Positions 20,230 through 30,039 of a DNA stretch of 64,000 nt are shown in pieces. The position numbers were made by a program, and so were the translations under genes. Origin of the DNA: Sulfitobacter sp. F26204. GTDB lineage: Bacteria > Pseudomonadota > Alphaproteobacteria > Rhodobacterales > Rhodobacteraceae. The notes beneath the pieces were generated by a model. It saw only the letters and a program-made list of their open reading frames with translations. It was not told where the DNA came from and made no database searches. The DNA lies in NCBI RefSeq assembly GCF_026410305.1, contig NZ_JAPMLQ010000002.1, forward strand, positions 620,001-684,000, read 5' to 3'. Each line of letters starts with the position of its first letter. The first letter of the stretch is position 1.

Positions 20230-20263
20230 AAAGCACTGAACCTAAAACATAATGCAGTGCTTT
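20230..20263. terminator. 9-bp inverted repeat between convergent genes, likely terminator
   Basis: AAAGCACTG and CAGTGCTTT form a perfect 9-bp stem with a 16-base loop, followed on the plus strand by AACTTTT and on the minus strand by TTTTTTAA. It lies in the 219-base gap after the YqeY gene and before the convergent DUF2244 gene and could serve both directions. No gene is evident in that gap. Confidence 0.6.
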
Positions 20264-20369
20264 AACTTTTGACGGGGGCAGAGAAGCATCGTTGCACTCA
20301 TGTGCGCCTTTTCTGAAAAACTGGGGCAATGCCAGAGTCGGCGAAAGCAACTGATGTTTCACAAGCTGC

Positions 20370-20852
20370 CTAACGGCTCAGGGTGCGTTGCAGGTCTTTG
20401 AACAGTTCGACACGTTCTTCTTCGCTCAGAAAGGCTCCGATTTCGACCTCGCGGCCCTCACCACGCAGCGTCACGTAGTTCGGAACGGGTCCGTCCCTGT
20501 CGTATTTGGTGACCTTGGTCCAATAACGGTTGCACTGCCATTCTTTTACCTCGCCCTTGGGTGTCGTATGGACAAGACGCGCCTGGTCCGGACTGATGGT
20601 CAGGATTTCATTGATCTGGCGCGACCTGTGGTTTGATTGCAGCGCAAAATAGATCCCTGCAACCGCCATCAATGCAAAGGGCAGGATACCCCAAAGCAGA
20701 ACTGTGCCGAGCAGGGCAAACGAGGGGATGAGAATCATGGTGAAGGTGGCCAGAACAAAGGCCGCGAATCCACGGGCCGGTAGGGATTGATGCGGCCAGA
20801 GGCGCATTTCCTGAAGCGCCGCCTGTGGCGGGGTTTTCCATTCGTAGGGCAT
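20370..20852 (-). CDS. DUF2244 integral membrane protein
   Basis: This 160-residue protein has two adjacent membrane segments (residues about 28-68) and a soluble C-terminal half beginning near INEILTISPDQARLVH. Both features fit DUF2244, a family common in Rhodobacteraceae and of unknown function. I start at MPYEWKTPP (20852); the in-frame extension to 20894 is not conserved-looking. It is a single-gene unit. Confidence 0.78.
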   Translation of the reverse strand: MPYEWKTPPQAALQEMRLWPHQSLPARGFAAFVLATFTMILIPSFALLGTVLLWGILPFALMAVAGIYFALQSNHRSRQINEILTISPDQARLVHTTPKGEVKEWQCNRYWTKVTKYDRDGPVPNYVTLRGEGREVEIGAFLSEEERVELFKDLQRTLSR

Positions 20853-21082
20853 TGAATTGATCCGTATTCTGATGATTGAAAGATAGCGGATCAAATTCCG
20901 TGAGCAATGCGACAGGTTGCTCAGGTGTCATGATTGTGCCTGAGAGCTGCGTTTCATCTTTTTGAGCAGCGGAGAGATGGGAATAGATCAGTGACTTTTG
21001 AGCGAATAGCTGCTTCATTTTACCGTGACGTGATTGTTGAGCAGGAACAGACAGAAAACTGTTTCAAATTAAGGGAAAAACG

Positions 21083-22171
21083 ATGAAAGCCGTACGCCGT
21101 CCGTTGTTCTGGTATAATCTTGTCATGTGGTTGGTGTCAGTGGTGTTCGCGTCGCTGCTGATCCAGCTAGGTTCTTTGATCATGTCGGATGTACCGACAG
21201 CAGGCAAAAGAATTTCACGGGAAGATTTTCTGGATCAGCAACAGATGGATGTCGTGGATGCGCGGATTGATCAGGCGCAATCACGCCTGCAGCAGCTGGA
21301 GGACGAGTTTGAAGATGCGAGATTCGTGTTGGAGTCCCGGACGCTTGACTATCAGAACCAGAGGGCGAGCTTTGAAAACTGGATAAAAACGCGCTCTGCG
21401 ACACAGTCTGAGAGCCAGAACGCAGAAGTGGTGGACCGGGTCAGGGCGGTTGAGTTGCTCAAGCTGGAAGAGCGCACCGCCCAGCGCAGGGTGAATGGAC
21501 TGGGTCAGGATATTGTGCAGGCCAAACGCGATTTGGCGAAAGTAAAGAATGAACGTGGGCAAATTGTGGAAAATGCGGTTGAGCCCTATGAAAAGGCGCG
21601 AACCTTCGAGGTTCTCAAGGTATTTTTGCTGCGCTTGGCATTGACCTTGCCGCTGCTTTTGATCGCCGCATGGTTGATCTTTAAGAAGCGTCAGTCGACC
21701 TATTGGCCGATCTACCGTGGTTTTGTAATCTTTTCGTTGTTCGCCTTTTTTGTCGAACTGGTGCCCTATCTGCCGTCTTATGGCGGTTATGTGCGGTATA
21801 GTGTTGGGATTGTACTGGCACTGCTCTTCGCGCATTTCGCCACCAAAGGCATGGCGCATTATCTGCAAAAGAAGAAAAGCGAAGAGAGCAGACCAGAAAG
21901 CGAAAAGCGCAAGTTGATTGCCTATGAAACGGCAGTAAAGAAGATTTCAAATGGTGTCTGCCCCAGTTGCGACCGCCAGTTTGCCGCAGCCAGGAAGCTG
22001 CGCAAAGGAGAAGATAAGGACGAAATCAAAGTGGATTTCTGTGTGCACTGCGGATTTTGTTTGTTCAGCGCCTGTCGTAACTGCGGACAGCGCGAGAATT
22101 CTTTCTACAAGTATTGCGGAGCCTGCGGCGTCGCGTCAGAGGATGCTCCGGTCGTCGCGCAGGAATCTTGA
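21083..22171 (+). CDS. Membrane protein with periplasmic-type coiled coil and C-terminal zinc ribbon
   Basis: I do not recognise this 362-residue protein. It opens with one hydrophobic segment (residues about 11-35), followed by a charged, Gln/Glu-rich helix region about 50-165 that looks like a coiled coil. Three further membrane segments lie at about 175-255, and the C-terminal tail has pairs of CxxC: CPSCDRQF, CVHCGFC, CRNCGQ and CGACG. Four cysteine pairs would bind two zinc ions, double zinc-ribbon style. The tail has no adjoining catalytic domain. An A-rich purine tract (AAGGGAAAAACG) sits before the ATG. It is flanked by genes on the opposite strand and stands alone. Confidence 0.7.
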   Translation: MKAVRRPLFWYNLVMWLVSVVFASLLIQLGSLIMSDVPTAGKRISREDFLDQQQMDVVDARIDQAQSRLQQLEDEFEDARFVLESRTLDYQNQRASFENWIKTRSATQSESQNAEVVDRVRAVELLKLEERTAQRRVNGLGQDIVQAKRDLAKVKNERGQIVENAVEPYEKARTFEVLKVFLLRLALTLPLLLIAAWLIFKKRQSTYWPIYRGFVIFSLFAFFVELVPYLPSYGGYVRYSVGIVLALLFAHFATKGMAHYLQKKKSEESRPESEKRKLIAYETAVKKISNGVCPSCDRQFAAARKLRKGEDKDEIKVDFCVHCGFCLFSACRNCGQRENSFYKYCGACGVASEDAPVVAQES

Positions 22172-22242
22172 AGCACCGGAAAATGTCAGCCAAGGCAAGG
22201 TTGCAAACAGGGTGGCAGGCGGGGTTTCCCCCGCTTGTCAGA

Positions 22243-25200
22243 TTATTCCAATTCGACCAGCAAATCCTTGGCGTCGATCTGTCCACCGGCAGCGACATGG
22301 ACAGACTTTACCACCGCATCCCTTTCGGCATGGATGCCGGTTTCCATTTTCATGGCCTCGATGGTCAGCAACAGGTCACCTTCGTGAACCTGCTGACCAA
22401 CCACCGCCCCGACAGAGGCGACGACACCGGGCATGGGCGCACCGATATGTTTGTCGTTGCCCGCTTCGGCCTTGGGGCGTTGAATAGTGGTTGCCTTGAC
22501 CAGACGGTTGGGCACGCGGATCACGCGGGGTTGACCGTTTAGTTCGAAGAAGACTTTTACTTCACCGTCTTCACTGGTTTCGCCCACCGCCTGTAGCCGG
22601 ATCTCAAGCGTCTTGCCCGGATCGATCTCGGCACTGACTTCTTCGCCCGGCTCCATTCCGAAAAAGAACGTCGGTGTCGGCATTGTGCGCACGGGGCCGT
22701 ATTCCCGGTGGCGGCCCATGTAGTCAAGAAAAACCTTCGGATACATCAGGTATCCGGCAAGGTCTTCATCATCGATCGCCATCCCCTCCAGTTGTTTGGA
22801 AAGGTCTGCACGCGTGGCCTCGATGTCGACGGGGGCAAGGTGGGCACCGGGGCGGGCAAGGTTGGGCATGTCACCTTTCAGCGCTTTGTTTACGATTGTC
22901 GCAGGGAAGCCGCCGGGCGGTTGTCCGAGGTTGCCGCGCATCATGTCGATGACTGATTCGGGAAAGGCGACCTCGGTGCTTGGGTCTTCGACTTCGGCGC
23001 GGGTCAACCCTTGTGAAACCATCATTAGTGCCATGTCGCCGACAACTTTAGAACTGGGCGTTACCTTGACGATATCGCCGAACATCTGATTGACCTCGGC
23101 ATAGGTGCGCGCCACTTCCGGCCAGCGGTCATCAAGACCAAGACTTGCTGCCTGTGCCTTGAGGTTGGTGAACTGGCCTCCGGGCATTTCATGCAGGTAA
23201 ACCTCCGAACTTGGTGCCTGCATGCCGGTTTCAAATGCACTGTACTGGTGACGCACGTCTTCCCAGTAATCCGAAATCTCGCGGATGGCCTGCATCGAAA
23301 GCCCGGTGTCGCGGTCGGTATGTTGCAGTGCAGAGACCACAGAGCCAAGCGTGGCCTGGGAGGTGTTGCCGGAAAAAGCGTCCATGGCACAATCGACGGC
23401 GTCGACGCCCGCCTCGCTTGCCGCAAGGATCGTGGCGCAGGCAATACCAGCAGTGTCATGGGTGTGGAAGTGGATCGGCAGGCCGACCTCGGATTTCAGG
23501 GCTTTGACCAGGACACGTGCCTGGGCCGGTTTCAGCAGGCCGGCCATGTCCTTGAGGCCAAGGACATGTGCACCGGCGGCTTTCAATTCCTTACCCATCG
23601 CAACATAGTATTTCAGGTCGTATTTTGCGCGATTCGGATCAAAGATGTCACCGGTGTAACAGATCGTGCCTTCGCAGACCTTGCCTGCGTCGATCACCGC
23701 ATCCATGGCGACGCGCATGTTTTCGACCCAGTTCAGACTGTCGAAGACGCGAAAGACATCGACGCCGGATTTTGCGGCCTGGGCGACAAAGAACTGCACG
23801 ACATTGTCCGGATAGTTGGTGTAACCCACGCCATTTGAAGCACGCAACAACATTTGCGTCATGACGTTGGGCATGGCTTCGCGCAGATCGCGCAAGCGCT
23901 GCCACGGACATTCCTGCAGGAAACGGTAGGCAACGTCAAAGGTGGCACCACCCCAGCATTCTACCGAAAAGAGCGAGGGCAGATTGGCCGCATAGGCCGG
24001 CGCAACCTTGATCATGTCATGAGACCGCATCCGCGTAGCGAGCAAGCTCTGGTGTCCGTCGCGCATGGTGGTGTCCGTGATCAGCAATTGACGTTGCTGT
24101 GACATCCAGTCCGCGACGGCCTGCGGGCCTTTTTGTTCCAACAGGTTGCGGGTACCCATCTGTGGTTCTGCCCGGTTTGCGGGCGGTTTGGGCGCACGTA
24201 GCTGCGAGCCGGGGCGGGCGTGATCCTTGGTCTCTGGATGGCCGTTCACGGTGATGTCAGCGATGTAAACCAGCACCTTGGTGGCGCGGTCACGGCGTTT
24301 TTTGAAGCTAAAGAGGTCCGGTGTCTCATCGATGAATTTCGTGTGGTAGGTATTGTCTAGGAACGTCGGGTGTTTCAGCAGGTTCTCGACAAAGGCAATG
24401 TTGGTGGCGACGCCGCGGATGCGGAATTCGCGCAGGGCGCGGTCCATGCGGGCGATGGCGGCTTCGGGCGTTTGTGCCTTGGCCGTGACTTTCATCAGCA
24501 GGGAATCATAGTAACGCGTGATCACGCCACCGGAATAGGCCGTGCCGCCGTCAAGACGGATGCCCATACCTGTGGCTTCGCGAAACGCGGTGATGCGGCC
24601 GTAATCAGGTATGAAATTATTCAGTGGGTCTTCGGTCGTGATACGGGTTTGCAACGCGTGACCAGTGAGGACAATGTCATCCTGGCTGGCTTTGCCAGTG
24701 GCCTCGGCGATGGTCTTGCCCTCAGCGATCAGGATCTGGGCCTGAACAATGTCGATGCCAGTGACTTCTTCGGTGACAGTGTGTTCAACCTGGACACGCG
24801 GGTTCACTTCGATGAAGTAGAATTTCCCGTCCGCCATATCCATCAGGAATTCAACAGTTCCGGCGCATTCGTATCCGACATGGGCGCAGATTTTGCGGCC
24901 CAAAGCGCAGATTTCAGCGCGTTGGTCATCACTTAGATAGGGGGCGGGGGCGCGTTCGACGACCTTCTGGTTGCGCCGCTGGACAGAGCAGTCACGTTCA
25001 AACAGGTGATAGATCTCGCCATGTTTGTCGCCGAGGATCTGCACCTCGACGTGGCGGGCCTTGAGAATCATTTTTTCCAGATAGCCTTCGCCGTTACCAA
25101 AGGCAGCTTCGGCCTCTCGGCGCCCTTCGAGAACTTTCTCTTCGAGTTCACTCTCTTCATAGATCGGACGCATGCCACGTCCGCCGCCGCCCCATGAGGC

Positions 25201-25683
25201 CTTTAGCATGAAAGGATAGCCGACTTTCTTGGCCTCCTTGCGGATGGCTTCCATATCGTCACCCAGCACCTCGGTGGCGGGAATGACAGGTACGCCTGCT
25301 TCTATCGCGACACGGCGGGCGGAGGCTTTGTCGCCCAGGGCGCGCATGGTTTCGGCACGCGGGCCGATGAAGGTAATTCCATTGTTTTCGCAGGCGTCGA
25401 CAAAATCCGGGTTTTCCGACAATAGGCCGTAACCGGGATGAATTGCATCTGCGCCAGAGGCTTTTGCGACGCGGATTATTTCATCGATGCTTAGATAGGC
25501 CGCGACAGGGCCAAGACCCTCGCCAATCCGATAGGCTTCATCCGCCTTGAAACGGTGCAGACCGAGTTTGTCCTCTTCGGCGTAGACCGCGACAGTTTTC
25601 TTGCCCATTTCGTTGGCAGCTCGCATGATACGAATGGCAATTTCGCCGCGGTTGGCGATGAGGATCTTTGAGAATTCGGGCAT
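22243..25683 (-). CDS. pyc: Pyruvate carboxylase
   Basis: This is a full-length single-chain enzyme (1146 residues) that carboxylates pyruvate to oxaloacetate with ATP and bicarbonate. The order is biotin carboxylase (residues 1-450; GGGGRGMR and EVNPRVQVEHTVTEE), carboxyltransferase TIM barrel (about 530-810; DTTMRDGHQSLLATRMR, metal HFHTHDT), the allosteric linker, and a biotinyl domain with the AMKM biotin site near residue 1112. It refills the TCA cycle. The upstream LldD-like gene on the same strand produces 2-oxoacids such as pyruvate, so the pair may act together on lactate. Confidence 0.98.
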   Translation of the reverse strand: MPEFSKILIANRGEIAIRIMRAANEMGKKTVAVYAEEDKLGLHRFKADEAYRIGEGLGPVAAYLSIDEIIRVAKASGADAIHPGYGLLSENPDFVDACENNGITFIGPRAETMRALGDKASARRVAIEAGVPVIPATEVLGDDMEAIRKEAKKVGYPFMLKASWGGGGRGMRPIYEESELEEKVLEGRREAEAAFGNGEGYLEKMILKARHVEVQILGDKHGEIYHLFERDCSVQRRNQKVVERAPAPYLSDDQRAEICALGRKICAHVGYECAGTVEFLMDMADGKFYFIEVNPRVQVEHTVTEEVTGIDIVQAQILIAEGKTIAEATGKASQDDIVLTGHALQTRITTEDPLNNFIPDYGRITAFREATGMGIRLDGGTAYSGGVITRYYDSLLMKVTAKAQTPEAAIARMDRALREFRIRGVATNIAFVENLLKHPTFLDNTYHTKFIDETPDLFSFKKRRDRATKVLVYIADITVNGHPETKDHARPGSQLRAPKPPANRAEPQMGTRNLLEQKGPQAVADWMSQQRQLLITDTTMRDGHQSLLATRMRSHDMIKVAPAYAANLPSLFSVECWGGATFDVAYRFLQECPWQRLRDLREAMPNVMTQMLLRASNGVGYTNYPDNVVQFFVAQAAKSGVDVFRVFDSLNWVENMRVAMDAVIDAGKVCEGTICYTGDIFDPNRAKYDLKYYVAMGKELKAAGAHVLGLKDMAGLLKPAQARVLVKALKSEVGLPIHFHTHDTAGIACATILAASEAGVDAVDCAMDAFSGNTSQATLGSVVSALQHTDRDTGLSMQAIREISDYWEDVRHQYSAFETGMQAPSSEVYLHEMPGGQFTNLKAQAASLGLDDRWPEVARTYAEVNQMFGDIVKVTPSSKVVGDMALMMVSQGLTRAEVEDPSTEVAFPESVIDMMRGNLGQPPGGFPATIVNKALKGDMPNLARPGAHLAPVDIEATRADLSKQLEGMAIDDEDLAGYLMYPKVFLDYMGRHREYGPVRTMPTPTFFFGMEPGEEVSAEIDPGKTLEIRLQAVGETSEDGEVKVFFELNGQPRVIRVPNRLVKATTIQRPKAEAGNDKHIGAPMPGVVASVGAVVGQQVHEGDLLLTIEAMKMETGIHAERDAVVKSVHVAAGGQIDAKDLLVELE

Positions 25684-25785
25684 GGAAGCCTCCGGCAGCT
25701 AAAATTTTCGGCAGTTTAGTGTTGCTGCGTTGCGGCGCAATACCGGAAGGCAGAAAGTTGCAACATTTCTGTAACGATTGAAAAA

Positions 25786-26925
25786 TCAGGCAAGTTGCAG
25801 CGGTGGGGGTAGGGATTTGAGATCAGCAGCGCCGAGTTGGCCCATGTTGGCAATCATGTCTTTGGTGAGAATGTCGATCAAGTGATCCGGGCCCTTTGCG
25901 CCCAGAGCCCCAAGGGCAAAGTGAAACGCACGGCCCAGCATCACAAAATCCGCTCCCAAAGCAAGGGCGCGCAGAATGTCGAGGCCGTTTTCAACACCGC
26001 TGTCAAAAATAACTGGCAGTTTGGTGGCCGCCCGGATCGCGGGGAGCGCTTCGACACTGGCAGGGGTGCCGTCGAATTGACGGCCCGCATGATTGGAGAC
26101 CCAGATCGCATCAACACCAGTTTTTTCCAGTGCGGCTGCATCGTCCGGGTGCATCACGCCTTTAATGATAAAGGGTCCCTGCCAGGCATCGCGTAACCAT
26201 TTGACATAATCCCAATCGGGGGAGGTGCGCAGAAGATAACCCATATGAGCAGTTGGCGACATGCCTTTGGTCGAGGCATTGATATATTTGTCAATGCCAC
26301 GCATGCGCGGCATGCCGCGTTTTGCGGTTCTGAACGCCCATGTGGGACAGGTCATGATCTGGGCAAGGATGCGGGGTGTGATGGTAGGGGGGTTGGTCAG
26401 GCCAGAGCGCACCTGACGTTCCCGGCGCGACGATTCGGGCACATCCACGGTGAGCACAAGCGCGTTGAAGCCTGCAGTTCTGGCGCGGGTCAGCATGTCT
26501 GTGCGGATGGTGGGGTCCCGCGGAGGATAAAGTTGAAACCAGGCGTTTTCGCCAAGATGGGGCGCGATGTCTTCGGGGCTTTGAGTGGCAACCGTAGAGA
26601 TACAATATGGGATGTTGTGGCTTTTGCTCGTTGCTGCGAGGTGCGGTTCTGCTCCGGGCCATATCAGTCCGGACATGCCAATCGGTGCGATGCCGAAGGG
26701 AAGGGGCAAATCGCGACCGAAAAGACTGGTGCGCAGGTCGGGTTTGAGTTCGCCGTGTAGAATTGACGGCAAAAAACCAATCCTGTCGAGTTCCTGACGG
26801 TTACGCGCCTTGGCTGCCTCTGCGCCTGTACCGCTGTCGAGATAATCCCAGACGAATTTTGGGATTCGTTTGTGTGCGGCACTGCGCAGATCGGTGAGCG
26901 CGGGATATTTGCGGTGCAGATCCAT
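25786..26925 (-). CDS. FMN-dependent alpha-hydroxy-acid oxidase/dehydrogenase (LldD type)
   Basis: The 379-residue protein is of the L-lactate dehydrogenase/glycolate oxidase family: the N-terminal FVWDYLDSGTGAE, the FMN-binding region FGIAPIGMSGLIWPGAE, the active-site histidine in WVSNHAGRQFDGTPAS and the C-terminal FMN phosphate site FDSGVENG...GADFVMLGRAF. It oxidises a 2-hydroxyacid, most likely L-lactate, to a 2-oxoacid and passes electrons to the respiratory chain; the substrate is not proven. I use ATG 26925 (MDLHRKYPAL); an in-frame ATG at 27024 would add 33 unrelated residues. pyc lies about 100 bases downstream. Confidence 0.88.
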   Translation of the reverse strand: MDLHRKYPALTDLRSAAHKRIPKFVWDYLDSGTGAEAAKARNRQELDRIGFLPSILHGELKPDLRTSLFGRDLPLPFGIAPIGMSGLIWPGAEPHLAATSKSHNIPYCISTVATQSPEDIAPHLGENAWFQLYPPRDPTIRTDMLTRARTAGFNALVLTVDVPESSRRERQVRSGLTNPPTITPRILAQIMTCPTWAFRTAKRGMPRMRGIDKYINASTKGMSPTAHMGYLLRTSPDWDYVKWLRDAWQGPFIIKGVMHPDDAAALEKTGVDAIWVSNHAGRQFDGTPASVEALPAIRAATKLPVIFDSGVENGLDILRALALGADFVMLGRAFHFALGALGAKGPDHLIDILTKDMIANMGQLGAADLKSLPPPLQLA

Positions 26926-27099
26926 GGGGTATTTGCGCCCAAGGCCGCTGGATTGTCCAGCCGCGAAGATCGGCAGTATGCCTGCGGTGATGTCTGACCT
27001 GTGGCCAGTGTCGCGCAGTGGCATTCAATGTCAAAAGAGAAGGGGAACATGTGTAGAACACGGGTTTTCCTTTGGCCGTTCATTGGCTAGTCTGGGAAC

Positions 27100-29520
27100 A
27101 TGAGCAGTTTTGATGAAATGGACGCCTTTGAAGGCGCATCGCTGTCCGCACGTGCCATGGCCGCGCGGCCTCAGCCCTATTTGGACGGATTGAACCCTGC
27201 GCAGCGGGCGGCGGTTGAACAGATGGACGGGCCAGTCTTGATGTTGGCCGGTGCCGGTACGGGAAAGACCAAGGCGCTGACGGCACGGATTGTCCATTTG
27301 ATGAATACCGGGCGGGCGCGTCCCAATGAAATTCTGGCGGTGACCTTTACCAACAAGGCCGCACGGGAGATGAAAAACCGTGTCGGTTCGATGTTGGGTC
27401 AGCAGATCGAGGGGATGCCCTGGCTGGGCACTTTTCATGCGATATGTGTGAAATTGTTACGGCGGCATGCGGAATTGGTGGGGTTGAAGTCAAACTTTAC
27501 GATTCTGGATTCCGACGACCAGTTGAGATTGCTCAAGCAGTTGATCCGCGCCGAGAATATTGATGACAAACGCTGGCCTGCGCGGATGCTGGCGGGGATA
27601 ATTGACGGCTGGAAGAACCGGGCATTGACACCGGACAAGGTGCCGGCGTCGGATGCAGGGTTGTACAATCATCGCGGCTCCGAGATCTATGCTGCCTATC
27701 AGGCGCGTCTGCTGGAACTGAATGCGACCGATTTCGGCGATCTTCTGCTGCATATGGTGACGATTTTCCAGAAACATGCGGATGTGCTCGAGCAGTACCA
27801 GCGTTGGTTCAAATATATACTTGTGGATGAATATCAGGATACCAACGTAGCACAGTATCTATGGCTGCGCTTGTTGGCACAGGGGCACAGGAACATTTGC
27901 TGCGTCGGGGATGACGATCAGTCGATCTATGGCTGGCGCGGGGCCGAGGTGGGCAACATCCTGCGGTTCGAGACGGATTTCCCCGGCGCGCATGTGGTCA
28001 AGCTGGAGCAGAATTATCGCTCGACGCCGCATATTCTGGCGGCAGCCTCAGGCGTGATCGCAGGCAATGAGGGGCGCCTGGGCAAGACGTTGTGGACCGA
28101 TCGTGAGGAAGGCGAGAAGGTCCGTCTGATCGGCCATTGGGACGGCGAGGAAGAGGCACGTTGGATTGGTGATGAAGTTGAGGCCATGCAACGTGGCACG
28201 CGGGGAATGGAGGCCGTCAGTCTCGATCATATGGCGATTTTGGTGCGGGCGTCGCACCAGATGCGCGCCTTTGAAGACCGGTTTCTGACGATTGGGTTAC
28301 CTTACCGGGTGATCGGCGGACCACGGTTTTACGAGCGGATGGAGATCCGCGATGCGATGGCCTATTTCCGCATTGTGACCAGCCCCGATGATGATCTGGC
28401 GTTTGAGCGGATTGTAAATACGCCTAAACGCGGACTGGGCGACAAGGCACAGCAGAAAATCCAGATGACAGCGCGGGAACACGGCGTGAACCTTGTCGAT
28501 GGCGCGCGGATTTTGCTGGCCAATGACGGGTTGGGCGGCAAGGGCGGCGCGCAGTTGCGTCAGCTGATTGACGGGATCGAGCGGTGGAACGGCAAGCTGC
28601 GCGGGCCGGTGATGCAGGCGCCACCTGACGATAGCGTGCTCGATGATGGCGGTATTGAAGTTGCGCGGGTTGAATACGGCCCACCCGTGATGTCGCATAT
28701 GGAGCTGGCAGAGATTATTCTGGACGAATCCGGCTATACCGGCATGTGGCAGAACGACAAGACGCCCGAAGCGCCGGGACGTCTTGAGAACCTCAAGGAA
28801 TTGGTCAAGGCGTTGGAGCAGTTCGAGAACCTGCAAGGGTTTCTGGAACACGTCAGCCTGATCATGGACAATGAAAGCGACGAGGGCGGCGCGAAAGTGT
28901 CAATCATGACGCTGCATGCGTCCAAGGGCTTGGAGTTTCCGGTGGTGTTTTTACCCGGATGGGAGGACGGGTTGTTCCCGTCACAACGCTCGATGGATGA
29001 AAGCGGTATCAAAGGCCTGGAAGAAGAGCGGCGGCTGGCCTATGTGGGGATCACGCGGGCAGAAGCGCTTTGCACGATCAGTTTTGCGGCGAACCGCCGG
29101 GTATTTGGACAGTGGCAAAGTGCGATGCCATCACGATTCATTGACGAACTGCCGGCGGATCACGTCGACGTCCTGACACCGCCGGGATTATATGGTGGCG
29201 GATTTGGTGTGGCCATGCCGACCAGTAACCTGCATGAGAAAGCAGCAGAGGCAAACGTTTATAATTCGCCAGGCTGGAGACGGTTGCAGGCGCGTTCTGG
29301 TGAACGCGGAATGTCGCAGCCGTCGGAGGCCAGAAATGTCACGATTGATATGAAGGCGGTCAGCAGCTTTGTGATGGGGGAACGGGTGTTCCACCAGAAG
29401 TTCGGATATGGTGCGATTATCGACATCGAAGGTGACAAGCTGGAGGTCGACTTTGAAAAGGCGGGTCGGAAAAAAGTTGTCTCCCGCTTTGTCACAGGTT
29501 GTGACGATGTGCCGTTCTAA
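27100..29520 (+). CDS. uvrD: UvrD/PcrA-type superfamily 1 DNA helicase
   Basis: The 806-residue 3'-5' helicase acts in nucleotide excision repair and mismatch repair. Motifs in order: Walker A AGAGTGKTKAL, Walker B DEYQDTN, DDDQSIYGWRGA, LEQNYRST, TLHASKGLEFPVVF and the arginine-finger region YVGITRAE. The C-terminal about 45 residues (VFHQKFGYGAIIDIEGDKL...) are the PcrA/UvrD tail that contacts RNA polymerase in relatives. The ATG at 27100 diverges from the LldD-like gene across 174 bases. A 350-base stretch without genes follows. Confidence 0.96.
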   Translation: MSSFDEMDAFEGASLSARAMAARPQPYLDGLNPAQRAAVEQMDGPVLMLAGAGTGKTKALTARIVHLMNTGRARPNEILAVTFTNKAAREMKNRVGSMLGQQIEGMPWLGTFHAICVKLLRRHAELVGLKSNFTILDSDDQLRLLKQLIRAENIDDKRWPARMLAGIIDGWKNRALTPDKVPASDAGLYNHRGSEIYAAYQARLLELNATDFGDLLLHMVTIFQKHADVLEQYQRWFKYILVDEYQDTNVAQYLWLRLLAQGHRNICCVGDDDQSIYGWRGAEVGNILRFETDFPGAHVVKLEQNYRSTPHILAAASGVIAGNEGRLGKTLWTDREEGEKVRLIGHWDGEEEARWIGDEVEAMQRGTRGMEAVSLDHMAILVRASHQMRAFEDRFLTIGLPYRVIGGPRFYERMEIRDAMAYFRIVTSPDDDLAFERIVNTPKRGLGDKAQQKIQMTAREHGVNLVDGARILLANDGLGGKGGAQLRQLIDGIERWNGKLRGPVMQAPPDDSVLDDGGIEVARVEYGPPVMSHMELAEIILDESGYTGMWQNDKTPEAPGRLENLKELVKALEQFENLQGFLEHVSLIMDNESDEGGAKVSIMTLHASKGLEFPVVFLPGWEDGLFPSQRSMDESGIKGLEEERRLAYVGITRAEALCTISFAANRRVFGQWQSAMPSRFIDELPADHVDVLTPPGLYGGGFGVAMPTSNLHEKAAEANVYNSPGWRRLQARSGERGMSQPSEARNVTIDMKAVSSFVMGERVFHQKFGYGAIIDIEGDKLEVDFEKAGRKKVVSRFVTGCDDVPF

Positions 29521-29866
29521 ACTGGAACCTGCCCGTTTTCTGCAAATAATTTCGACAGGATATGGGGCGATCGATGGGCATTAGGCCCGACAGTTCGACT
29601 TGGTCACTGTAATAGAGTGAGCCGTTGATCTAGGATTTTCAGAAATATGCAGAGGGATTCCTTGCATTGCACTTGCAATCGGGGAAGGCACTTGCGCTGG
29701 ATTTTTCCAGGCCGCGCAGACAATGGGTTTTGCGTACCAGGTTCCTGTCTTTAGCCATAAAAGCGGTAAGGTCCAGGTCGAAAGAAAATCCCTTGTATGG
29801 CTGGGCTATGGCTTGTCTCGGACTTTCGCCGAGAGCGGTTACCAAAACAGTTCAACCAGAGAATGG
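29521..29866. other. Stretch with no supported gene after uvrD
   Basis: This 346-base stretch separates the convergent uvrD and the minus-strand RNA array. A short open frame on the minus strand (29639-29845, about 68 codons) shows no family resemblance and no ribosome binding site. Two small hairpins are visible (ATTGCA/TGCAAT near 29670; CTCGG/CCGAG near 29820). It may be the 3' part of the DUF1127 transcript or decayed sequence. Confidence 0.4.
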
Positions 29867-29945
29867 AACAGAAAACAGCCGCACCTTGGGAGGAAGGTAC
29901 GGCTGTTTCTTTGTCAGCCCGAAGCATCTGGGAGGATCGGCTTCG
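29867..29945 (-). ncRNA. CcsR/cuckoo-like small RNA, downstream unit 2 (two anti-SD hairpins)
   Basis: Two hairpins on the minus strand. The first (29945-29920) has CGAAGC/GCTTCG plus ATC/GAT around a loop holding CCTCCC. The second (29908-29873) pairs AAACAGCCG with CGGCTGTTT and ACCTT with AAGGT around a loop of exactly CCTCCC; the single non-Watson-Crick position is a U-G wobble on the minus strand but an unpaired C-A on the plus strand, which favours minus-strand transcription. It ends in TTTTCTGTT, so it doubles as a terminator. Loop CCTCCC is complementary to Shine-Dalgarno sequences, the hallmark of the CcsR/cuckoo RNA family. Confidence 0.7.
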
Positions 29946-29952
29946 AGTCAGT

Positions 29953-30030
29953 GCTGCGCGGGCGGCCATTTCAGGGGAGGAAGGGCAGGCCGCAGCAGCT
30001 CAGACACATCGCGGGGAGGCGCGTTGTGTC
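29953..30030 (-). ncRNA. CcsR/cuckoo-like small RNA, downstream unit 1 (two anti-SD hairpins)
   Basis: Nine bases after the DUF1127 stop, a hairpin at 30030-30003 pairs GACACA with TGTGTC and CGCG with CGCG around a loop of exactly CCTCCC, with one mismatch. A second hairpin at 29999-29953 pairs GCGGCC with GGCCGC (outer GCTGC/GCAGC, inner TTC/GAA) and shows CTCCCCT in its loop, preceded by CC. There is no U-run here, so this unit and the next are probably one precursor with the DUF1127 mRNA that is processed, as described for CcsR1-4 in Rhodobacter sphaeroides. Confidence 0.65.
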
Positions 30031-30039
30031 CGATTCAAA

